Shown piece by piece: positions 25,233 through 34,813 of a DNA stretch of 64,000 nucleotides. Location of the stretch: NCBI GenBank assembly GCA_019116885.1, contig DXAU01000017.1, positions 62,001-126,000 of the forward strand, given 5' to 3'. The DNA is from Candidatus Mediterraneibacter pullistercoris (GTDB taxonomy: Bacteria > Bacillota > Clostridia > Lachnospirales > Lachnospiraceae). The number at the start of each line of letters is the position of its first letter. Within the stretch, counting starts at the first letter, position 1. The position numbers were made by a program, and so were the translations under genes. The notes beneath the pieces were generated by a model. That model worked only from the letters and a program-made list of their open reading frames with translations, did not search any database and was not told the origin of the DNA.

Positions 25233-26116
25233 CCTCTGACCTCTCCTTTTCCCGCCGCTCCGTTCTGCCTGAAGCGGATGATGACACTTGCAAGTATCAA
25301 AAGGATTCCTGCGGCAAGAAAGATAAAACCTGTCTTGTTCAGGCTGTCTGTCTCCAGCATCATGGTTCTTCCCATGTAATGATTAGACAACAGCATCATC
25401 AGCCTGTTTCCCATTGCGCCGAAAACAAGCAGGAAAGCCGCCGCAATCATAAGACTCTCGCCTCCCAGGAAGGCCAGCGCTCTGTACACAGAAGGCGATA
25501 TTACAACAGTCAGGACAATAAGACCAAGCAGAATGACCGACATGGTGCATTTAAACCACACCGAATCCAGAACAGTATACAGCCTGACGAGCCGGTTTCC
25601 CGCGCCAGTTCCGTCTTTTACATATGAGAAAACCCCGGAAGCATACTCATTGATCACAGTTTCTATATCTTCTGTCTTTTCCATAAGCTCTGATCTTAAG
25701 AGTTCTGCCTGCTGCTCACTTATGTAAGCGCCGGATTCTTCTGCGCGCGTCTGTACGTCGTCTATGAGTCCTTCTATTTCAGCCTCAATATCAACACCCT
25801 GGAATCCTCTTCTTTCTGTCAGCGAATCAGTCATCTCCGTCAGAAGCTTTTCCGTAATCTGACTGACCTGGGGACTTTGCTCTATCTCTGTCTGTATCTC
25901 CAGAAGCCAGTCTGTATCCGTCATGCCTGACTCCTGAAATACAGCATCCATCATGCGGTGAGATACCGCAGCGTCAATGCCTGACTGTCCGATTGTTGAT
26001 ATAAGCAGGGAACGGACATTCATGCTGACCCCCCATATACATCCGGCCAGAATGATAAAAATTCCGGCCAGGATCATAAGACCGGTATGGTTCTTTGTTC
26101 CGTGATTACTCCTCAT
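25229..26116 (-). CDS. Membrane protein of unknown function with large external loop
   Basis: A 295-residue protein with an N-terminal helix (LMILAGIFIILAGCIWGVSM), then a soluble, acidic region to about residue 185 (TQVRTEESG-like charged helices, with VSQITEKLLTEMTDSLTERR), then three helices near the C-terminus. I do not recognise the family. A helix followed by a long extracytoplasmic segment and a C-terminal helix cluster suggests a surface sensor or scaffold. It is coupled to the small coiled-coil gene that follows it. The ribosome site is GGTGAAAAGGAT. Confidence 0.6.
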   Translation of the reverse strand: MRSNHGTKNHTGLMILAGIFIILAGCIWGVSMNVRSLLISTIGQSGIDAAVSHRMMDAVFQESGMTDTDWLLEIQTEIEQSPQVSQITEKLLTEMTDSLTERRGFQGVDIEAEIEGLIDDVQTRAEESGAYISEQQAELLRSELMEKTEDIETVINEYASGVFSYVKDGTGAGNRLVRLYTVLDSVWFKCTMSVILLGLIVLTVVISPSVYRALAFLGGESLMIAAAFLLVFGAMGNRLMMLLSNHYMGRTMMLETDSLNKTGFIFLAAGILLILASVIIRFRQNGAAGKGEVRG

Positions 26117-26134
26117 ATCCTTTTCACCTCACGA

Positions 26135-27526
26135 TTACGGTGTATAGCTGAACTCTTCCTTTTCTGCGATCTCCCTGGCAACATACACCCCGCTCGCCGA
26201 TGCATGGGACAGAGAGTGGGTCACGCCGCTTCCGTCTCCAATCACATAGAGCCCTCTGTGGATCGTCTCCAGGCGCTCATTGAGCTTCACTTCCATATTA
26301 TAGAACTTCACTTCCACACCGTAAAGCAGTGTGTCATCGTTCGCTGTTCCCGGTGCGATCTTATCAAGCGCGTATACCATCTCTATGATGCCGTCAAGTA
26401 TACGTTTGGGCAGTACCAGACTTAAGTCCCCGGGCTCGGCAGACAGCGTCGGCCTTACGAACCCTTCCTCAATCCTTTTCGCTGTGCTTCTTCTCCCCCG
26501 GATCAGATCGCCGAATCTCTGGACAAGGACTCCTCCGCCAAGCATATTGGAGAGCCTGGCAATACTCTCGCCGTATCCGTTGCTGTCCTTAAAAGGTTCT
26601 GAGAAATGTTTTTCCACCAGAAGGGCGAAGTTCGTGTTCTCTGTCTGTTTCTCCGGGTCTTCATAGCTGTGTCCGTTAACTGTCACGATGCCGTTCGTAT
26701 TCTCATTTACAACAATTCCGTGAGGATTCATGCAGAACGTCCTCACCTTATCCTCGAATTTCTCCGTGCGGTACACGATCTTGCTTTCATAGAGTTCATC
26801 TGTCAGGTGAGAGAAGATCACTGCCGGGATCTCCACTCTCACACCAATGTCCACACGGTTGGACTTTGTCGGAATACCAAGTCCTTCGCAGATCTTTTCC
26901 ATCCATTTGCTTCCGCTTCTTCCCACAGAGATAATGCAGTTGCCGCACTCATCCGTCTGCCCTGCGCTTGTCACCCGGTATCCTTCTTCTGTCTTCTCCA
27001 CATTGTCCACATGGCAGTTAAAGCGGAATTCTGTGTGATCTTTAAGCTCTTTGAACATATTCTCCAGCACGATATAATTAATATCCGTTCCGAGATGGCG
27101 CACCGATGCGTCCAGCAGCTTCAGCTTATTCTGCATACACAGTTTCTTGAACTTTGTGCCCGCTGTAGAATACATCTTCGTTCCCTCGCCGCCATAGCGT
27201 ACATTGATCTCGTCAACATAGTTCATCAGGCCGATGGCTGTGTCCTTTCCGATATATTCGTAAAGCGTACCGCCGAAATCATTTGTGATATTGTATTTTC
27301 CATCTGAGAACGCGCCGGCGCCGCCGAATCCGCTCATAATCGCGCACGTCCTGCAGTTGATGCAGCTCTTCACTTTCTCCCCGTCAATGGGACACTTCCT
27401 CTTTTCCAACGGATTTCCGGACTCAAATACAGCCACTTTAAGCTGAGGCGCTTTCTGCATCAGTTCATATGCCGCGAAGATTCCCCCGGGTCCTGCTCCG
27501 ATAATGATCACATCATATTTACTCAT
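26135..27526 (-). CDS. FAD-dependent oxidoreductase
   Basis: A 463-residue flavoprotein. The dinucleotide-binding fold is at the N-terminus (YDVIIIGAGPGGIFAAYELM), and a second FAD motif is near the C-terminus (RGLYVIGDGSGVTHSLSHASASGVYVA). A Cys-rich stretch, CPIDGEKVKSCINCRTCAIMSGFGG (shown here in shortened form as CINCRTCAIMSG), follows near residue 50 and might bind a metal or a cluster. It resembles the uncharacterised clostridial NAD(P)/FAD dehydrogenases of the YhiN/GidA-like kind. The ATG has AAGGAAAG. The substrate is unknown. Confidence 0.85.
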   Translation of the reverse strand: MSKYDVIIIGAGPGGIFAAYELMQKAPQLKVAVFESGNPLEKRKCPIDGEKVKSCINCRTCAIMSGFGGAGAFSDGKYNITNDFGGTLYEYIGKDTAIGLMNYVDEINVRYGGEGTKMYSTAGTKFKKLCMQNKLKLLDASVRHLGTDINYIVLENMFKELKDHTEFRFNCHVDNVEKTEEGYRVTSAGQTDECGNCIISVGRSGSKWMEKICEGLGIPTKSNRVDIGVRVEIPAVIFSHLTDELYESKIVYRTEKFEDKVRTFCMNPHGIVVNENTNGIVTVNGHSYEDPEKQTENTNFALLVEKHFSEPFKDSNGYGESIARLSNMLGGGVLVQRFGDLIRGRRSTAKRIEEGFVRPTLSAEPGDLSLVLPKRILDGIIEMVYALDKIAPGTANDDTLLYGVEVKFYNMEVKLNERLETIHRGLYVIGDGSGVTHSLSHASASGVYVAREIAEKEEFSYTP

Positions 27527-27604
27527 CTGTTTTCTTTCCTTTCTCCAGCCAGAATAGCGATATCTGCCTGTTCCAATATTTATTATTCTTAATATGTATG
27601 ACTT

Positions 27605-28273
27605 TTACTCCTCATGAAGCACAGACTGTACGACTCTTTTCGTCCGCGGCAGCCAGAACTGAACCAGCGGTCCTGTCAGGAATACGGCTGCTGCCGTTCC
27701 AGCTCCTACTGTGCCGCCCAGGATAAAACCGAGAACTACAAAGAACAGATCACAGCCGACTCTCACCCAGCGGAACTCTATGGCCTCGATCCTGTCCGAC
27801 AGGATGACCGCAACAAGGTCGTTCGGTCCTGTTCCTGCATTGCTGTTGATCACAATGGACATTCCCGCCGAAAGGATTACACATCCAGCCACCATGCTCA
27901 CAACACGGACTCCCAGCCCTGCCTGAGCATTGATATAATCGCCGAAAAGCCAGGTAAACAGGTCAATGATAGGGCCGCCGCAAAAAGCGCACACCACTGT
28001 TCCTGGTTTTACATATCCTTTTGTTCCAAGGAGCATTACCGCCATAAGGATACACAGAACAATCACATGCATCGTTCCCACTGTCAGTCCGAATACTCGG
28101 GACAGTCCCTGGATGAATACTGTAAATGTATCCGTTCCAAGCTCTGATAAGAGAAACAGAGCCACCCCAAGATGAGCTGTGACCAAGCCAGCCAGAAGAA
28201 CAGCGAGCGCTTTCGCCCAGTCTGCTGCATTTCTGCCGGAGGTGTCCGAGGCGAATTTTTCTTTCTTCTCCAT
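27605..28273 (-). CDS. YczE/YitT-like membrane protein
   Basis: A 222-residue integral membrane protein with about five helices (LAVLLAGLVTAHLGVALFLLSELGTD, VIVLCILMAVMLLGTKGY, VVSMVAGCVILSAGMSIVIN, and others). The NSNAGTGPNDLVAVILSDRI block is typical of the YczE family. Its function is not known. ATG 28273 has GAGGGAG; the longer reading to 28357 runs across the rubredoxin terminator and is rejected. It is separated from the rubredoxin gene by that terminator. Confidence 0.8.
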   Translation of the reverse strand: MEKKEKFASDTSGRNAADWAKALAVLLAGLVTAHLGVALFLLSELGTDTFTVFIQGLSRVFGLTVGTMHVIVLCILMAVMLLGTKGYVKPGTVVCAFCGGPIIDLFTWLFGDYINAQAGLGVRVVSMVAGCVILSAGMSIVINSNAGTGPNDLVAVILSDRIEAIEFRWVRVGCDLFFVVLGFILGGTVGAGTAAAVFLTGPLVQFWLPRTKRVVQSVLHEE

Positions 28274-28290
28274 AACACATTCTCCCTCTA

Positions 28291-28338
28291 ATAAAAATCT
28301 GCCGTTCCACTCCTCAGTAAAGGTCCGTGGGACGGCAG
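28291..28338 (-). terminator. Rho-independent terminator of the rubredoxin gene
   Basis: On the minus strand CTGCCGT.CCAC pairs with GTGG.ACGGCAG around a 16-base loop, then ATTTTTATTA. It lies 26 bp past the rubredoxin stop. Confidence 0.8.
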
Positions 28339-28363
28339 TTCTGTTTCTTCTAATCATGTGGGA

Positions 28364-28525
28364 TTATTCAACTTCTGTAAACTGATCCTTTCCCACTCCA
28401 CAAAGCGGACAGAGGAAATCTTCCGGTACATCTTCCCATTTTGTGCCGGCCTCAATTCCGTTGTCCGGATCTCCTGTTGCTTCGTCATAAATATATCCGC
28501 ATACGTCGCATACATATTTCTTCAT
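28364..28525 (-). CDS. Rubredoxin (53 residues)
   Basis: Small iron electron carrier of anaerobes. The translation begins [20 protein letters not shown] and has the four iron ligands Cys6, Cys9, Cys39 and Cys42 ([11 protein letters not shown] and [14 protein letters not shown]), with the conserved PDNGI and W30 in between. The ATG at 28525 follows AGGAGGTGAC. It is a complete, single-gene unit with its own terminator, and likely passes electrons to rubrerythrin-type or oxygen-scavenging enzymes. It is too short for a 60-residue cut-off, so it is easily missed. Confidence 0.96.
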   Translation of the reverse strand: MKKYVCDVCGYIYDEATGDPDNGIEAGTKWEDVPEDFLCPLCGVGKDQFTEVE

Positions 28526-28624
28526 AACCTGTCACCTCCTGTGATCACTATATAATCTTCTGTATCTCTCTCAGATACAATGAGATTTCTCCCTTACATA
28601 TAATATCACACATGCATTTCTTTT

Positions 28625-29758
28625 TCAATGTTCTTTTGGCTCTCCGTGAAGCCCGATGATCCCTCCCACAAGAATTTTCACATCATCAAAGATATAGTCA
28701 AACGCCCCGGCCTGGCACATATTAATCAGCACCATGCCGATGGGTACTGCTAGGATCATCCAGAGTATGCCGCCCATGCGGTATCCAACATAGAGCAGAA
28801 TCAGCGTGACAAGAGGATTCAGCCCCACGCTGTCGCCCACAAGTTTAGGCTGCAGAAGCTGATGAACCGCCTGTGTAATCACATAGATTATCACCAGCGC
28901 AACCGTCATCTTATAATCTCCCATAAAGAATTTGTAAGCCGCCCATGGAATCATCGCTGTTCCTGTTCCAAAAAACGGGAGAAAATCAAGGAAGGAAATA
29001 AGAAACGCCACCAGCACAAAATATCCTGTCCCCAGCGCTCCCAGGCCCACAAGAAGGATCACAAACACGATCCCCATGATCTTGAACTGGGCTTTAAAAT
29101 ATCCGCCTACCGCATATCGGAGATTATCCATCACCAAAGTCATCCTCTTCTGCACAGGTTCCGGAGAGATTTTCTTTATCCAGTTAAGAACTTCCTCTCT
29201 CTGAACAATGAAAAAATATGCAGACAGGACAGACACGATAAAGGAAATCAGGTAATACGGCACTCTCTTGGCAATGTTCCCAGCAGCCGTCACAGTCGGT
29301 TCGCTCATGTTTGAAACGAAGTTTCCCATATACCGATCAAGATTCGCTGCTACTGTATTCCATCCGTCCTGAATCCCGGACGGCAGACGTTCAAAAATAC
29401 CGGAGAGCGTATCTCCGATCTGACCAAGCCCTGCCTCAAGCTGGGCGTACATTTCAGGGAAATCTTTGACCAGATTGCTGATCTCTGCTGCCAGGCGGCT
29501 GATGCCGAAATAGATCGCAAGCACGATGAGCGCAAGCACAAGTATGACGATCAGCGCTGATCCCAGTTTTTTGACAATGCGCAGCCGTTTCTCCAGCCAG
29601 TACACAAGCGGTGACGCAATCGCTGCAATGATCCATCCGATCACAAACGGCATAAAAAAGCGGATCAGTTTCCAGCTTATAACGATAAATGCTGTCGTGG
29701 CTATCAGACTGAACAACAGCCGGACCGCCACCTGCCAGTACGGACGATTATTCTCCAT
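28625..29758 (-). CDS. AI-2E family membrane transporter
   Basis: A 377-residue permease of the AI-2 exporter (TqsA/YdiK-like, PF01594) family. Hydrophobic segments at about 12-60 (FIVISWKLIRFFMPFVIGWIIAA), 65-95, and the C-terminal half (FFGTGTAMIPWAAYKFFMGD and LNPLVTLILLYVGYRMGGI) match the pattern, with an amphipathic region between. Family members move small molecules or ions, and the substrate here is unknown. ATG 29758 has GGGGAGGAG; the stated start is 8 codons inside a longer reading. The start overlaps the ysxC end by 11 bp, so translation is coupled. Confidence 0.88.
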   Translation of the reverse strand: MENNRPYWQVAVRLLFSLIATTAFIVISWKLIRFFMPFVIGWIIAAIASPLVYWLEKRLRIVKKLGSALIVILVLALIVLAIYFGISRLAAEISNLVKDFPEMYAQLEAGLGQIGDTLSGIFERLPSGIQDGWNTVAANLDRYMGNFVSNMSEPTVTAAGNIAKRVPYYLISFIVSVLSAYFFIVQREEVLNWIKKISPEPVQKRMTLVMDNLRYAVGGYFKAQFKIMGIVFVILLVGLGALGTGYFVLVAFLISFLDFLPFFGTGTAMIPWAAYKFFMGDYKMTVALVIIYVITQAVHQLLQPKLVGDSVGLNPLVTLILLYVGYRMGGILWMILAVPIGMVLINMCQAGAFDYIFDDVKILVGGIIGLHGEPKEH

Positions 29759-30362
29759 CCTGCTCCTCCCCTGTTTTTCCAAAACATTCTGTTCCGATCA
29801 GTTCCCATATCTCATCTCTCCCCTGCTTTGTCACAGAAGAAAAGGGAATCACCGCTGTCCCCGGCACAAGTTCCAGACCTTCTCTTAGCATTTTCACATG
29901 TTTCTGAATCTGGCTCCGTTTTATCTTATCAAGCTTGGTCGCAATGATGACGGGCTGAAATCCCTGTTCCACCACCCAGCGGTACATCATCTTGTCATTA
30001 GCACCGGGCGCGTGCCGGATATCGATCAGCAGAAACACTGCCTTAAGCTGTTTTGATGAGTGCAGGTATCTTTCGATCATCCTGCCCCACTGAGCCCTTT
30101 CTTTCTCAGATACTCTTGCATACCCGTAGCCGGGCAGATCCACAAGATAAAATTCACTGTTGATATTATAGAAATTGATGGTCTGGGTCTTTCCTGGCGT
30201 TGCCGAGATGCGTGCATACGACTTCCGGTTCATAAGTGCGTTGATGAGCGAAGATTTTCCCACATTAGACTTCCCCGCAAACGCGACTTCCGGCCTGTCA
30301 TTTACCGGCAGCGTACTCGTCACCCCGCACACCGTCTCCAGTTCTACACTTCTTATCACCAT
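29748..30362 (-). CDS. ysxC: Ribosome biogenesis GTPase YsxC/EngB
   Basis: A 204-residue GTPase needed for 50S ribosomal subunit assembly. The P-loop is AFAGKSNVGKSSLINALM, G2 is in SATPGKTQTINFY, G3 is LVDLPGYGYARV, and G4 is IATKLDK with G5 near SSVTKQG. It lies between lon and the AI-2E gene, as in many Firmicutes where it follows lon. Its start is 31 bp past the lon stop on the same strand, so it is likely co-transcribed. Confidence 0.96.
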   Translation of the reverse strand: MVIRSVELETVCGVTSTLPVNDRPEVAFAGKSNVGKSSLINALMNRKSYARISATPGKTQTINFYNINSEFYLVDLPGYGYARVSEKERAQWGRMIERYLHSSKQLKAVFLLIDIRHAPGANDKMMYRWVVEQGFQPVIIATKLDKIKRSQIQKHVKMLREGLELVPGTAVIPFSSVTKQGRDEIWELIGTECFGKTGEEQDGE

Positions 30363-30393
30363 ATCGATCTCCTGTCAGCGCTGGTATCAGTTC

Positions 30394-32715
30394 TCACTGC
30401 TCTGTCAGCGCCGCTTTCAGTACTTCGTCCATATTCTCCACATAAACGATCTCCAGTCCTTTTGTGATCTCTGCGGAGAGTTCATCTATATCTGTTACAT
30501 TTTTCTTAGGAACGAGCACAGTTTTCATTCCCGCCCTCTTTGCCGCCAGCAGCTTCTCCTTAAGCCCGCCGATGGGCAGCACCCGGCCGCGCAGCGTGAT
30601 CTCCCCTGTCATAGCAAGATCCGAGCGGACTTTCCTCTCTGTAATGGCGGAAAGCATGGCGGCTGCCATCGTGATGCCCGCGGAGGGGCCGTCTTTTGGC
30701 ACAGCTCCCTCCGGTATATGGACATGGATGTCATTCTTTTCAAAGAAATCCTCCGCGATATCATATGTTCCGCTGACTGAGCGGATATAGCTGATGCCCG
30801 CCCGGGCCGATTCTTTCATGACATCTCCGAGCTGTCCTGTCAGCAGGAGCTCTCCGCTGCCCGGCATTACATTGACTTCAATCTGAAGGGTATCCCCTCC
30901 TACATTCGTCCATGCCAGACCTCTTACGATACCCACTTCCGGAGCAGGGTTCGCCATCTGATACGTGTATTTCTCTTTTCCGAGAAATTTATGGATATTG
31001 CGGTCCGTCACGCGGATCTTCCCACGGTCTGTCGTCAGGATCTCTTTGGCTGCCTTGCGGCATATATTTCCAATCTCGCGCTCAAGCTGGCGCACCCCTG
31101 CCTCTTTTGTATAGTTCCGCGCCATCTTCCAGATCGCATGTTTGCTGAAAGCAAGCTGGTCCTGCGTAAGGCCGTGCTTCTCAAGCTGCTTTGGTATGAG
31201 ATGTTCCTGGGCAATATGCAGTTTCTCATTCTCAGTATAACTACTGATCTCGATCACTTCCATACGGTCAAGAAGCGGTCTGGGGATGGTCTGAAGCGTG
31301 TTCGCCGTTGTGATGAACATAACTTCTGAGAGATCAAGGGGCACTTCCAGATAATGATCGCGGAATCTGCTGTTCTGTTCCCCGTCCAGTACTTCGAGAA
31401 GCGCGGAAAACGTATCTCCTTTATAGTCTGTGCTCACTTTGTCGATCTCATCCAGAAGCATGACCGGATTTTTGACTCCGGCTGTGCGGATTCCATTTGC
31501 GATGCGCCCCGGCATCGCGCCCACATATGTCTTTCTGTGTCCCCGTATCTCCGCCTCATCGCGCACGCCGCCGAGTGAGATACGTACATATGGCTTTTTC
31601 ATTGCCCGCGCAAGCGACCGGGCAATGGAAGTCTTTCCAGTTCCGGGCGGCCCTGCCAAACAGAGTATCGGGCTGTCCCCTTTTTTCGTCAGCGTCCTCA
31701 CTGCAAGAAATTCGAGGATTCGTTCCTTAACCTGCTCAAGACCATAATGATCTTCTTCCAGCACTTGTTTCGCATATTCAATATCATTGTTGTCTTTCGC
31801 CGTTTTGTTCCATGGCATCTCAAGGAGGGTCTCGATATAGGTGCGTATGACCCCGTTCTCTGCGGGAGAGTTTAAAGAGCTCTTGAACCTGTTGATCTCC
31901 TTTTGGAGTTTCTCTTTCACTTCCTTTGGAGCCTTTAATTTTTTCAGCGCATTTTCAAACTCCTCCGCATCCGATATTGCAGAATCCTCTCCCAGTTCTT
32001 CACGTATCAGTTTTAACTGTTCCCTCAGGATATATTCACGCTGGTGTTTATCCACACGTTCCTTAACCTTTTTGCGGATCTCCTCTTTCACGTTCATGAT
32101 CTGGACTTCGTTTACCAGTTTAAAGGCAAGCTGCTCATAGCGCTTCCAGAAATCCGTCTCACTTAGTATCTCCTGCTGGTCTGTATAATTAAGCGGGATG
32201 TTGGCAGCTATTTCATCCACCAGGCGTCGGAGGCCTTTGACATCAAGAAGCTGGCTGACAGATTCTTTCGACATTTTCCCGTTCTTTGCCGCATATTCCA
32301 CGAGCATATCTTTCAGGCCTCGCTCCATTGCTTCCGCATTTACATCGTCCGCTATTGTCAGTTCTGCCTCATCGAGAACCTCGACTTCTGCTCTGAGATA
32401 TGGATCTTTAAATTCTATCTTTTTCAGGCGTCCTCTTGTCTCGCCAGTCACGAGTACCCTGACGATATGTTTCGGCAGCTTTATGATCTGCTTTATGATC
32501 CCCACTGTTCCAATCTCGTAGACGTCCTCCATCTCCGGATCTTCTGTATCAACAGATTTCTGTGTCGTCAGAAATATCTTCTGTTCTTCTACCATCGCCT
32601 CCTGGATGGCAGCGATGGAGCGTTCTCTGCTCACATCGAAATGCACGACCATCTCCGGCAGGATGGTCATTCCCCGCAAGGCAACCATCGGAAGGCTTTT
32701 TATCTCGTTGTCCAT
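30394..32715 (-). CDS. lon: ATP-dependent protease Lon
   Basis: A 773-residue cytosolic protease that degrades misfolded and regulatory proteins. The N-terminal substrate-binding domain begins [23 protein letters not shown]. The AAA+ module has Walker [19 protein letters not shown] (about 355), Walker B LLDEIDKV and a sensor [12 protein letters not shown]. The C-terminal Ser-Lys protease has the catalytic Ser in [15 protein letters not shown] and Lys in [14 protein letters not shown]. The ATG has AGGAGGAG. A terminator separates it from clpX upstream. Confidence 0.97.
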   Translation of the reverse strand: MDNEIKSLPMVALRGMTILPEMVVHFDVSRERSIAAIQEAMVEEQKIFLTTQKSVDTEDPEMEDVYEIGTVGIIKQIIKLPKHIVRVLVTGETRGRLKKIEFKDPYLRAEVEVLDEAELTIADDVNAEAMERGLKDMLVEYAAKNGKMSKESVSQLLDVKGLRRLVDEIAANIPLNYTDQQEILSETDFWKRYEQLAFKLVNEVQIMNVKEEIRKKVKERVDKHQREYILREQLKLIREELGEDSAISDAEEFENALKKLKAPKEVKEKLQKEINRFKSSLNSPAENGVIRTYIETLLEMPWNKTAKDNNDIEYAKQVLEEDHYGLEQVKERILEFLAVRTLTKKGDSPILCLAGPPGTGKTSIARSLARAMKKPYVRISLGGVRDEAEIRGHRKTYVGAMPGRIANGIRTAGVKNPVMLLDEIDKVSTDYKGDTFSALLEVLDGEQNSRFRDHYLEVPLDLSEVMFITTANTLQTIPRPLLDRMEVIEISSYTENEKLHIAQEHLIPKQLEKHGLTQDQLAFSKHAIWKMARNYTKEAGVRQLEREIGNICRKAAKEILTTDRGKIRVTDRNIHKFLGKEKYTYQMANPAPEVGIVRGLAWTNVGGDTLQIEVNVMPGSGELLLTGQLGDVMKESARAGISYIRSVSGTYDIAEDFFEKNDIHVHIPEGAVPKDGPSAGITMAAAMLSAITERKVRSDLAMTGEITLRGRVLPIGGLKEKLLAAKRAGMKTVLVPKKNVTDIDELSAEITKGLEIVYVENMDEVLKAALTEQ

Positions 32716-32748
32716 TCATTCTCCTCCTGCATATTTTCCGATTAAGAC

Positions 32749-32787
32749 AAAAAGCGGGTACACATGGCAATACCCATCGCACCCGCT
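32749..32787 (-). terminator. Rho-independent terminator of clpX
   Basis: On the minus strand AGCGGGT pairs with ACCCGCT and inside it ATGG with CCAT, then TTTTTGTC. It lies about 30 bp past the clpX stop, so lon starts from its own promoter or by readthrough. Confidence 0.85.
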
Positions 32788-32818
32788 CAACGGCTACATT
32801 AATGCCGTGACTGTCATC

Positions 32819-34090
32819 TTATGCGCTCTCTGATGTCAGGAACGACCTGCGCTCTTCACCGTCGCGAAGATACACGGGTTCTCCTTTTCCGAGCACCGTA
32901 TCTTTCGTAATCCGGCACTCCTTGATCGTCTCGTCCGACGGCACCTGGAACATCGTATCCATCATGATCTTCTCCATAATGGCGCGCAGTCCTCTCGCCC
33001 CTGTCTTCCTCGCAAGAGTAGTCTCTGCAATGGAGATCAGGGCGTCTTTGTCAAATTCCAGTTTCACACCATCAAGTTCCAGAAGTTTCTGATACTGCTT
33101 CACAATCGCGCTCTTCGGCTCTGTCAGGATACGTATCAGCGCCTCTTTATCGAGCAGGTCCAGGGACACCGTAACCGGAAGACGTCCTACGAGTTCCGGA
33201 ATCAGACCGAATTTCACAAGATCCTGTGGAAGAACTTCGTGGAGCAGTACATCTGTATCATACTCATGCTTCGCAGCGATCTCCGCATTGAAACCAATGG
33301 ATTTCCTGTCAAGGCGCGTCTCGATGATCTTATCGATCCCCTCGAAAGCTCCTCCGCAGATAAACAGAATATTCGTTGTGTCGATCTGGATCAGTTCCTG
33401 GTGCGGATGTTTTCTGCCGCCCTGGGGTGGAACAGAAGCCACGGTTCCCTCAATAATCTTGAGGAGAGCCTGCTGTACGCCCTCGCCTGATACATCCCGG
33501 GTAATAGACGGATTTTCCGACTTCCTCGTGATCTTGTCGATCTCGTCAATGTAGATGATGCCGTGCTCTGCACGCTCGATGTCTCCATCTGCAGCCTGTA
33601 TTACTTTCAGCAGGATGTTCTCCACATCCTCTCCCACATACCCTGCCTCTGTCAGCGCAGTAGCGTCAGCTATTGCGAACGGTACGTTTAATATCTTTGC
33701 AAGCGTCTGCGCAAGGAGCGTCTTTCCACAACCCGTAGGACCGAGCATCAGGATATTGCTCTTTTGCAGCTCCACACCGAGATCATGCTCCGCCATGATC
33801 CTTTTATAATGATTATACACTGCCACTGAGAGCACTTTCTTCGCCTCTTCCTGTCCGATCACATAATCGTCGAGGAATGTTTTCATCTCCTCGGGCGTCA
33901 GAAGATTGATATCGTCGAACGTATCGCGGTCATTATAATCGAGTTCTTCTTCGATGATTTCAGAACAGATGCCGATGCACTCATCACAGATATATGTGCC
34001 GTTCGGGCCTGCTATGAGCTTCCTCACCTGTGCCTGTGTTTTATTGCAGAAAGAACACCTCACGATGTCATCCGTCATTTTTCCTGCCAT
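32819..34090 (-). CDS. clpX: ClpX, ATPase and substrate adaptor of ClpXP
   Basis: A 423-residue AAA+ unfoldase that feeds proteins to ClpP. The N-terminal zinc finger is [12 protein letters not shown] with [10 protein letters not shown] (four Cys). Walker A is [16 protein letters not shown], Walker B is [11 protein letters not shown], and the ClpP-binding loop is the IGF tripeptide in the [10 protein letters not shown] segment. The ATG at 34090 ([12 protein letters not shown]) is six bases past GAGGTG; a GTG three codons earlier overlaps that site. It follows clpP by 21 bp. Confidence 0.97.
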   Translation of the reverse strand: MAGKMTDDIVRCSFCNKTQAQVRKLIAGPNGTYICDECIGICSEIIEEELDYNDRDTFDDINLLTPEEMKTFLDDYVIGQEEAKKVLSVAVYNHYKRIMAEHDLGVELQKSNILMLGPTGCGKTLLAQTLAKILNVPFAIADATALTEAGYVGEDVENILLKVIQAADGDIERAEHGIIYIDEIDKITRKSENPSITRDVSGEGVQQALLKIIEGTVASVPPQGGRKHPHQELIQIDTTNILFICGGAFEGIDKIIETRLDRKSIGFNAEIAAKHEYDTDVLLHEVLPQDLVKFGLIPELVGRLPVTVSLDLLDKEALIRILTEPKSAIVKQYQKLLELDGVKLEFDKDALISIAETTLARKTGARGLRAIMEKIMMDTMFQVPSDETIKECRITKDTVLGKGEPVYLRDGEERRSFLTSESA

Positions 34091-34111
34091 ATCTTTCACC
34101 TCATACTGACA

Positions 34112-34693
34112 TTAGTGTTTTACGATCACTTCATCGATCAGGCCGTATGTCCTGGCCTCTTCCGCAGACATAAAATTATCCCGCTCTGTATCGGCTTTGA
34201 TCGTCTCGATCGGCTGGCCTGTGTTAGCTGCCAGAATCTCGTTTAATTTCTGTTTTGTACGAAGAATATGCTCAGCAGCAATCTGAATCTCCGTTGCCTG
34301 TCCCTGAGCTCCGCCGGAAGGCTGATGGATCATAATCTCCGCATTAGGAAGTGCGAACCGTTTGCCTTTCTTACCGCCTGCGAGCAGGAAAGCCCCCATG
34401 CTGGCAGCCATGCCGATGCACACGGTAGACACGTCACATTTGATATACTGCATCGTGTCGTAGATCGCCAGTCCCGCTGTAACAGAGCCGCCAGGACTGT
34501 TGATATAAAGCTGGATATCCTTGTCGGGATCATCTGCTTCAAGGAAGAGGAGCTGAGCGACCACTACACTGGCCGACACATCGTTTACTTCCTCTCCAAG
34601 AAAAATGATCCTCTCTTTTAAAAGTCTTGAATAAATATCATAGGACCGCTCACCGCGGCTTGTCTGTTCAATGACATAAGGTACTAAACTCAT
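34112..34693 (-). CDS. clpP: ClpP protease subunit
   Basis: A 193-residue serine protease that forms the 14-mer chamber of ClpXP. The catalytic Ser is in [13 protein letters not shown], His in [12 protein letters not shown] and Asp in [11 protein letters not shown]. It begins [20 protein letters not shown], a canonical ClpP start. It lies between tig and clpX in the conserved order. A terminator follows tig, so clpP may have its own promoter. Confidence 0.97.
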   Translation of the reverse strand: MSLVPYVIEQTSRGERSYDIYSRLLKERIIFLGEEVNDVSASVVVAQLLFLEADDPDKDIQLYINSPGGSVTAGLAIYDTMQYIKCDVSTVCIGMAASMGAFLLAGGKKGKRFALPNAEIMIHQPSGGAQGQATEIQIAAEHILRTKQKLNEILAANTGQPIETIKADTERDNFMSAEEARTYGLIDEVIVKH

Positions 34694-34773
34694 AATTTAT
34701 GCCTTCTTTCCTGAATGATCTATAAATTTCCCATCCGCCTCTTCTCATGTCCCTCCATGATGAGAAAAGGTAT

Positions 34774-34801
34774 AAAAGGTGCGCCGTGCGGCACACCTTT
34801 C
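34774..34801 (-). terminator. Rho-independent terminator of tig
   Basis: On the minus strand AAAGGTG.GCC and GGC.CACCTTTT form a compact stem with a four-base loop (GCAC), followed by TTTTA. It lies 13 bp past the tig stop. Confidence 0.85.
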
Positions 34802-34813
34802 CTAACATTCTGC

